DNA from: an uncultured Alphaproteobacteria bacterium
GTDB taxonomy: Bacteria; Pseudomonadota; Alphaproteobacteria; CAAHEQ01; UBA3637
Assembly: GCA_937888725.1 (NCBI GenBank)
Contig: CALARE010000043.1
Location: 1 to 10,199 of the forward strand
Direction: 5' to 3'
Length of the DNA: 10,199 bases
This document shows, piece after piece, positions 6,024 through 10,199 of this stretch; position 1 is the stretch's first letter, and every line of letters starts with the position of its first letter. The notes under the pieces were generated by a model that did not search any database, was not told the origin of the DNA, and saw nothing but the letters and a program-made list of their open reading frames with translations. A program made the translations under genes and the position numbers.

Positions 6024-9000
6024 TTATACCTGTTTAATCTCACCTATCCCACTTAGGTGTTGCAGTGCCTCCAACGTTTTTTGTGATAACGCATACCGTT
6101 CTGAAAGCTCAACCTCTAACTCATAATCTTTTACATGCATCCGTAAAAAGATTTTACATCTGCCTGCCTCATCTTGAGAAAGAATTTTTTTAAGCTCTTG
6201 AACAGTTTCTAATCCCCCTTCTAAATCCAAAATCAAGCATGATGCTGTCCGTGCCATTACCTCTGAAAGGTAATCCACCGCCAACAAATTCATCCGTATT
6301 TGCTCATCATCTGGCTTTTTATCAGCACTCATTGTTAATAATAACGGCTGACCTGATTTTAATTTTTCCCTTGAACTCATTAATAAATCTGAAAAACAAA
6401 TGGCATCATATGAACCATATTTATCCGTTGCGGTTACAAAGGCAAATTTATTCCCTTTTTGACTAATCCGCTCACGCACGGAGGATACAATCCCTGCTAA
6501 TTGAACACGGACAGCCCCAGCAACTGAAACTTGTTGCTTCACCTCATTACTTGGCACAACACGCAACCGCTCAAAAACACTATCAAATGTGTCAAGCGGA
6601 TGAGCCGAAAGATAAAAACCAATAGCTTCAGCCTCTTTTTCAAGCTTTTCTAAATGTGGCCAATCAGGGTAATCGCGCATTTTAAGTCCATTTGCAGCAG
6701 AATCTGACGCACCAAACAAGTTAATTTGAGCACTCTTTCTACTTTGTGTTGCATTTGAAGCAAATGCGATAAAGTTTTCAATATTTTCAAATAGTTTTGC
6801 CCGATTCTTATCCAAACAATCAAACGCACCTGACTTAATCAAATTTTCAATATACCGCTTATTGAGTGCGGACACATCAACTCTTGAAAAGAAATCTTGA
6901 ACCGACTTAAAAGGACCGTTCTTTTCTCGTTCAGCAACAACTAATTGCATCCCAGCTTCACCCACATTACGCACCGCAGATAAAGCATATCGAACAGCCC
7001 CATTTTCAACACTAAAGTTCACAACTGATTTATTAATATCAGGAGGTAAAACTTCAATATGCATTTGCGTTAAATCATTTTTAAAGAAAGCTAATTTATC
7101 AGTATTCGTCTTATCAAGCGTCATCGTAGCCGCCATAAACTCAACAGGATAATGAGCCTTTAAAAACGCTGTTTGATAGGCAATATAGGCATAAGCCGCA
7201 GCATGCGATTTATTAAACCCATACTCGGCGAATTTGGCCATCTTGTCAAACACAAGTTCAGCCGTTTCACGCTTTACGTTATTGTTAACTGCCCCTTCAA
7301 TAAAAATAGAGCGTTGCCTATCCATTTCAGATTTAATCTTTTTCCCCATTGCACGACGCAGTAAATCCGCCCCACCAAGGGTATACCCCGCCATCACCTG
7401 TGAAATTTGCATCACCTGTTCTTGATAGATCATAATCCCATAGGTTTCTTTTAAAATATCCTCAATCAACGGGTGCATATAATCAGGCGTTTCTTCCCCT
7501 TTTTTACGAGCAATATAGCTAGGAATGCTATCCATAGGCCCTGGGCGATAAAGGGATACAAGAGCTACAATATCTTCAATCTTATCAGGTTGCATATCAA
7601 AAAGAATTTTACGCATCCCTGTACTTTCAAGCTGGAACACACCCGTTGTATTGCCTGATTTCAAAAGGTCATAGGTCTTTTCATCTTCCAATGGCAAGTT
7701 ATTGATATCAAAGCCAATTTCCTCTTTCAGTCTGATTAATTCAAGTGTTTTTTCAATCGTTGTGAGTGTCTTTAAACCCAAAAAGTCAAATTTAATCAAA
7801 CTTGCATCTTCAACAAAATGCTTGTCATATTGGGTGATTGGCATATCAGATGATGGGTCTTTATAAAGTGGAACAATTTGGTCCAACGGTTTATTCCCAA
7901 TCACAACACCCGCGGCATGCATCGAAATGTTGCGATACATCCCTTCTAATTTAAGAGCAATCTCAATTAACCTTGCAATTGTTTCATCAGCTGCAGCCTC
8001 TTTTTGAAACTCAGGCTCTTGATCGAGTGCTTCTTGAAGGGTGATACCCAATGTTGGAGGCACTAATTTTGAAAGCCTATCAACCACAGGGTATGGCAAT
8101 TGCAACACACGTCCCACATCTCTAATCACCGCTTTTGCTTGTAACTGACCCAATGCTAAAATCTGTGCCACATGGTCAAAACCATATTTATGTTGCACAT
8201 ATTCGATTGTTTTAGCACGATTTTCTTGGCAAAAGTCAACGTCAAAATCAGGCATTGAAACACGTTCTGGATTTAAAAACCGCTCAAAAAGCAAATTAAA
8301 TCGCAATGGGTCAATATTTGTAATAGTCAAACACCAAGCAACCACTGAGCCCGCCCCTGAGCCACGACCAGGACCCACAGGCACACCATTTGCTTTTGAC
8401 CATTGAATAAAATCAGCCACAATTAAAAAGTAGCCAGGGAAACCCATTGTTTTAATAACAGATAACTCATATAATAATCTGTCATGATAGCGTTTACGGT
8501 CTTCCTCTGATCTGCCTTGCATCCGCATTTCAAAACCAGCTTCAGCCATTTCAGCTAGCTTTTCATCTTCTGTCTTACCGCCACAATCATAATTTGGGAA
8601 GGCTGGTTTCTTTTTCCCTGCTAAAAAGAAACAACGTTTTGCAATTTCAACCGTGTTTAAAGTTGCCTCTGGCAAATCTTTAAACAATTCAAGCATTTCT
8701 TCTTCTGATTTTAAATAATGTTCAGGTGTTACACGCCGTCTTTCAATTTCATCAACAAATGTTTTATCCGCAATACAAAGCAACGCATCATGAGCCTCAT
8801 ACATGTCAGGCGTCACAAAATACGCCTCATTCGTTGCAACCAAGGGAATGTTTAAATCATACGCAATATCCAAAAAATGTGGTTCTGTTTGCAATTCTTT
8901 ATCCGTCCCATGACGTTGCACTTCCACATAAAGACGAGTAGGAAATGCCTCTTGCAATTTTAAAGCAAGCTCTCTTGCAAACTCAGGATGCCCCTCCAAA

Positions 9001-9455
9001 ATGGGACGAGCCAAAACGCCCTCTGCCCCACCAGTTAAAAGAAGCAACCCCTCAGAATGAGCCAACAGCTCATCAAAGGTAATATGTGGTGTACCTGATT
9101 TTTCTTCCGTCGTGTAAAAATATTTAAAATACTGCAATAAAGAGAGATAACCCGCCTCATTTTGAACCAAAACGACAACCTTATCAAATTGATCCTTTTC
9201 TTCCACAAAAGCATTCTTTTCTCTCACAGGAGCTTTTACCAACAATTGGCATCCTAAAATCGGCTGAACACCCGCTTTGACACACACATCAGCCAAATCC
9301 ATAGCCCCAAAAATGTTATTTGTATCTGTCATTGCAATCGCAGGTGAATTATTATTCGCCGCCCATTTAGCAAGGTCTTTCATTTTAATTGCACCTTCTA
9401 AAATGGAATACGCCGTATGGACACGCAAATGAATAAATTTCGGATCTATTGCCAT
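6024..9455 (-). CDS. dnaE: DnaE, DNA polymerase III alpha subunit
   Basis: The replicative polymerase, 1143 residues, close to the 1160 of E. coli. In order: a PHP domain (about 5-280, HLRVHTAYS at 9-17, MTD at 42-44); the polymerase core with GPGRGSGAGS (361-370) and catalytic Asp403 and Asp405 in PDFDVDF (402-408), Asp557 in KFDFLG (555-560); fingers and RAMGKK (701-706), YGFNKSHAAAYA (745-756); a helix-hairpin-helix region (about 825-880); the internal clamp-binding motif QINLF (910-914); an OB fold (about 984-1065); and a C-terminal tau-binding-type domain. The catalytic aspartates sit two residues later than E. coli Asp401/403/555. The PHP start reads HLRVH, as in E. coli, instead of the HxH of metal-binding PHP domains, so proofreading is presumably by a separate DnaQ epsilon subunit. 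TAAGGT precedes the ATG, and a strong promoter lies 37 bp upstream. The gene heads the operon running down to pgeF. Confidence 0.98.
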   Translation of the reverse strand: MAIDPKFIHLRVHTAYSILEGAIKMKDLAKWAANNNSPAIAMTDTNNIFGAMDLADVCVKAGVQPILGCQLLVKAPVREKNAFVEEKDQFDKVVVLVQNEAGYLSLLQYFKYFYTTEEKSGTPHITFDELLAHSEGLLLLTGGAEGVLARPILEGHPEFARELALKLQEAFPTRLYVEVQRHGTDKELQTEPHFLDIAYDLNIPLVATNEAYFVTPDMYEAHDALLCIADKTFVDEIERRRVTPEHYLKSEEEMLELFKDLPEATLNTVEIAKRCFFLAGKKKPAFPNYDCGGKTEDEKLAEMAEAGFEMRMQGRSEEDRKRYHDRLLYELSVIKTMGFPGYFLIVADFIQWSKANGVPVGPGRGSGAGSVVAWCLTITNIDPLRFNLLFERFLNPERVSMPDFDVDFCQENRAKTIEYVQHKYGFDHVAQILALGQLQAKAVIRDVGRVLQLPYPVVDRLSKLVPPTLGITLQEALDQEPEFQKEAAADETIARLIEIALKLEGMYRNISMHAAGVVIGNKPLDQIVPLYKDPSSDMPITQYDKHFVEDASLIKFDFLGLKTLTTIEKTLELIRLKEEIGFDINNLPLEDEKTYDLLKSGNTTGVFQLESTGMRKILFDMQPDKIEDIVALVSLYRPGPMDSIPSYIARKKGEETPDYMHPLIEDILKETYGIMIYQEQVMQISQVMAGYTLGGADLLRRAMGKKIKSEMDRQRSIFIEGAVNNNVKRETAELVFDKMAKFAEYGFNKSHAAAYAYIAYQTAFLKAHYPVEFMAATMTLDKTNTDKLAFFKNDLTQMHIEVLPPDINKSVVNFSVENGAVRYALSAVRNVGEAGMQLVVAEREKNGPFKSVQDFFSRVDVSALNKRYIENLIKSGAFDCLDKNRAKLFENIENFIAFASNATQSRKSAQINLFGASDSAANGLKMRDYPDWPHLEKLEKEAEAIGFYLSAHPLDTFDSVFERLRVVPSNEVKQQVSVAGAVRVQLAGIVSSVRERISQKGNKFAFVTATDKYGSYDAICFSDLLMSSREKLKSGQPLLLTMSADKKPDDEQIRMNLLAVDYLSEVMARTASCLILDLEGGLETVQELKKILSQDEAGRCKIFLRMHVKDYELEVELSERYALSQKTLEALQHLSGIGEIKQV

Positions 9456-9491
9456 AAAACACCTTAACAGTTATACGCAAAATAACGCGTC

Positions 9492-9520
9492 ATTATATCG
9501 TATTTTTTGTCTGAATGCAA
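9492..9520 (-). promoter_or_regulatory. Strong sigma70-type promoter of dnaE
   Basis: On the minus strand a -35 TTGCAT (9515-9520) is followed by exactly 17 bases and a perfect -10 TATAAT (9492-9497). The predicted transcription start is near 9485, giving a leader of about 30 nt that contains the ribosome-binding site TAAGGT (9461-9466). Two AACGCTTG direct repeats, 20 bp apart, overlap and precede the -35. Confidence 0.8.
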
Positions 9521-9545
9521 GCGTTTTAATTATGGTTCAAGCGTT
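9518..9545 (-). repeat. AACGCTTG direct repeat pair at the dnaE promoter
   Basis: Minus-strand AACGCTTG occurs at 9538-9545 and again at 9518-9525. The copies are 20 bp apart, about two helical turns, so they face the same side of the DNA. The proximal copy overlaps the -35 box. This is the geometry of a dimeric regulator or activator site. Confidence 0.4.
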
Positions 9546-9582
9546 GTTTCACATATTAAAAGAACAACCATCAAAAAAAATT

Positions 9583-9611
9583 TTAACTTAATATTTAAAA
9601 CACAATAAAAT
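9583..9611 (+). promoter_or_regulatory. Candidate promoter for the right-edge gene
   Basis: TTAACT (9583-9588), a 17-base spacer and TAAAAT (9606-9611) form a moderate sigma70 match, with transcription starting near 9618. It would produce a leader of about 280 nt carrying all the inverted repeats downstream. The region is so AT-rich that such matches arise easily. Confidence 0.3.
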
Positions 9612-9618
9612 AAATAGG

Positions 9619-9640
9619 TTGCAAAATATAATTTTTGCAA
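9619..9640. promoter_or_regulatory. Palindrome centred on TATAAT (possible operator)
   Basis: Perfect 8-bp arms TTGCAAAA (9619-9626) and TTTTGCAA (9633-9640) enclose TATAAT (9627-9632). It either is a repressor site over a -10 box (no good -35 is found 16-18 bp upstream) or lies right at the start site predicted from the promoter at 9583-9611. Both layouts suit repression. Confidence 0.4.
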
Positions 9641-9678
9641 AATAACAAAAAAAAAATAATAAATAAAAAAAACAATAA

Positions 9679-9711
9679 ATTTCACATATTTTTCAAATAC
9701 TTATGTGAAAT
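9679..9711. repeat. Inverted repeat with 10-bp arms and 13-base loop
   Basis: ATTTCACATA (9679-9688) pairs perfectly with TATGTGAAAT (9702-9711). The right arm overlaps the first four bases of the 32-bp inverted repeat, and the left arm shares TTTCACATATT with a copy at 9547-9557. It could be a hairpin in RNA or a regulator site. Confidence 0.45.
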
Positions 9712-9739
9712 CAAAAGTGGGAAAATTAAACGGTCGTTT
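9708..9739 (+). repeat. Left arm of a perfect 32-bp inverted repeat
   Basis: This arm is the exact reverse complement of 9844-9875, 32 of 32 bases. Its inner end carries AAACGGTCGTTT, itself a near-palindrome. Continuing a few bases into the spacer, 9720-9746 is almost fully self-complementary (GGAAAA at one end, TTTTCC at the other), which the right arm is not. The spacer between arms is 104 bp (9740-9843). Confidence 0.95.
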
Positions 9740-9843
9740 ATTTTCCTTATTCATTTTATCGATAACAGAAAAAATATCCTAATGCAAGTATTTATTTTAA
9801 AAGAATTTTTTATTTTTCAAATTTTTAAATATTTTTTACCAAA

Positions 9844-9875
9844 AAACGACCGTTTAATTTTCCCACTTTTGATTT
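9844..9875 (-). repeat. Right arm of the perfect 32-bp inverted repeat
   Basis: Exact reverse complement of 9708-9739. It ends 10 bases before the AAGGAG of the next gene. If transcribed together with the left arm, the RNA could fold into a 32-bp stem with a 104-nt loop immediately upstream of the ribosome-binding site. Centre-to-centre distance of the arms is 136 bp, close to 13 helical turns. Confidence 0.95.
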
Positions 9876-9897
9876 AATTTTATGCAAGGAGTATGAA

Positions 9898-10199
9898 ATG
9901 GTAGAACGTGCACAAAATAGAAAAATGTTAGAAAACGATGATTATTTGAAAGATGACAATGGAAGAGAACTGCACTGGTCCGGTCTTACTGATAGATTAG
10001 TGGCTGGCGTTATTTCTGAAAGACACAATCGAATACAAAAATTGGACGCTGAAGCTGTATCTAGAAGGTTGCCTAGAGCCTATTTGTTTGATTTACCAGG
10101 GTATGCAGCACATGAAAATCCTCAAGTTACCAAACAATTAGGCACCATGTTTGATTTGAATGATTGGTATAACATTTCATGTCAGGTATGGGATGAGGA
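9898..10199 (+). CDS. Unrecognised protein, 5' part only (runs off the right edge)
   Basis: The ATG at 9898 is preceded by AAGGAG (9886-9891) at six bases, and the frame stays open for 100 codons to the window end. An ATG at 9893 stops after three codons, so 9898 is the start. I do not recognise the protein. It begins MVERAQNRKMLEND, has no signal peptide or transmembrane segment, and is polar and charged, with isolated aromatic patches (LHWSGL at 25-30; RAYLFDLPGYAAHENP at 59-74; DLNDWYNISCQVWDE at 86-100). It is probably soluble and cytosolic, or exported by a route without a Sec signal. Its upstream region is full of inverted repeats, unlike any other gene here, which suggests special regulation. 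It is divergent from dnaE. The 3' part is needed for any family assignment. Confidence 0.8.
   Translation, partial: MVERAQNRKMLENDDYLKDDNGRELHWSGLTDRLVAGVISERHNRIQKLDAEAVSRRLPRAYLFDLPGYAAHENPQVTKQLGTMFDLNDWYNISCQVWDE

Larger units (their letters stand above)
9456..9897. other. Repeat-rich 442-bp non-coding region between dnaE and the right-edge gene
   Basis: No credible gene lies here; open frames through it are low-complexity Lys/Asn/Phe/Ile runs. The dnaE side holds a strong minus-strand promoter. The rest is very A+T-rich and contains a candidate plus-strand promoter (9583-9611), a palindrome around TATAAT (9619-9640), a TTTCACATATT repeat pair (9547-9557 and 9680-9690), a 10-bp-arm hairpin (9679-9711), and a perfect 32-bp inverted repeat (9708-9739 and 9844-9875) ending just before the ribosome-binding site of the next gene. 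Confidence 0.7.

Noticed and set aside
9635..9877. An 80-codon open frame on the plus strand through the inverted repeats
   Set aside because: It starts with TTG without a ribosome-binding site, encodes low-complexity Lys/Asn/Phe/Ile sequence, and exists only because the region is AT-rich.
9701..9884. Target-site duplication TTATG proving insertion of a mobile element
   Set aside because: The two TTATG copies are at unequal distances from the repeat ends (2 and 4 bases), and a 5-base AT-rich match is expected by chance.

Overview
The window looks like a chromosomal segment of an AT-rich, Gram-negative alphaproteobacterium. Three things point that way: a DUF2155-type periplasmic protein beside an MlaD (MCE) gene, a proteobacterial-type DnaE replicase, and the Lgt, DUF2062 and PgeF genes together. 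Intergenic DNA is extremely A+T-rich, as in host-associated low-GC members of the class. I cannot name a genus. Almost everything is housekeeping, with no transposase, phage, CRISPR, tRNA or rRNA gene visible.

Layout. (1) 58-1538, minus strand: two tandem MCE/MlaD genes followed by a DUF2155 gene, tightly packed as one envelope operon. (2) 1570-1673: a compact divergent control region with two good back-to-back sigma70-type promoters, one for the mlaD operon and one for the next gene. (3) 1674-2987, plus strand: a periplasmic M48 metalloprotease with C-terminal TPR-like repeats (BepA-like). It is convergent with the next operon, and the two stop codons overlap. (4) 2984-9455, minus strand: dnaE, an unrecognised gene, lgt, a DUF2062 membrane protein gene and pgeF, all closely spaced. 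A strong promoter precedes dnaE and a weaker candidate precedes lgt. (5) 9456-9897: a 442-bp non-coding stretch with the dnaE promoter and an unusual cluster of repeats. (6) 9898 to the right edge, plus strand: the start of an unrecognised gene.

Shared theme. Genes left of 5000 mostly serve the cell envelope: MCE proteins (phospholipid trafficking), an M48/TPR protease (outer-membrane protein quality control), Lgt (lipoprotein maturation) and PgeF (peptidoglycan precursor editing). They share the window with the replicative polymerase.

Most unusual part. Upstream of the unknown right-edge gene lies a perfect 32-bp inverted repeat (9708-9739 and 9844-9875) around a 104-bp spacer, ending about 10 bp before the ribosome-binding site. 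Next to it are a 10-bp-arm hairpin, a TTTCACATATT repeat pair and a palindrome built around TATAAT. An invertible switch, a small inverted-repeat (MITE-like) element, or a pair of operators would each fit. The sequence alone does not decide.
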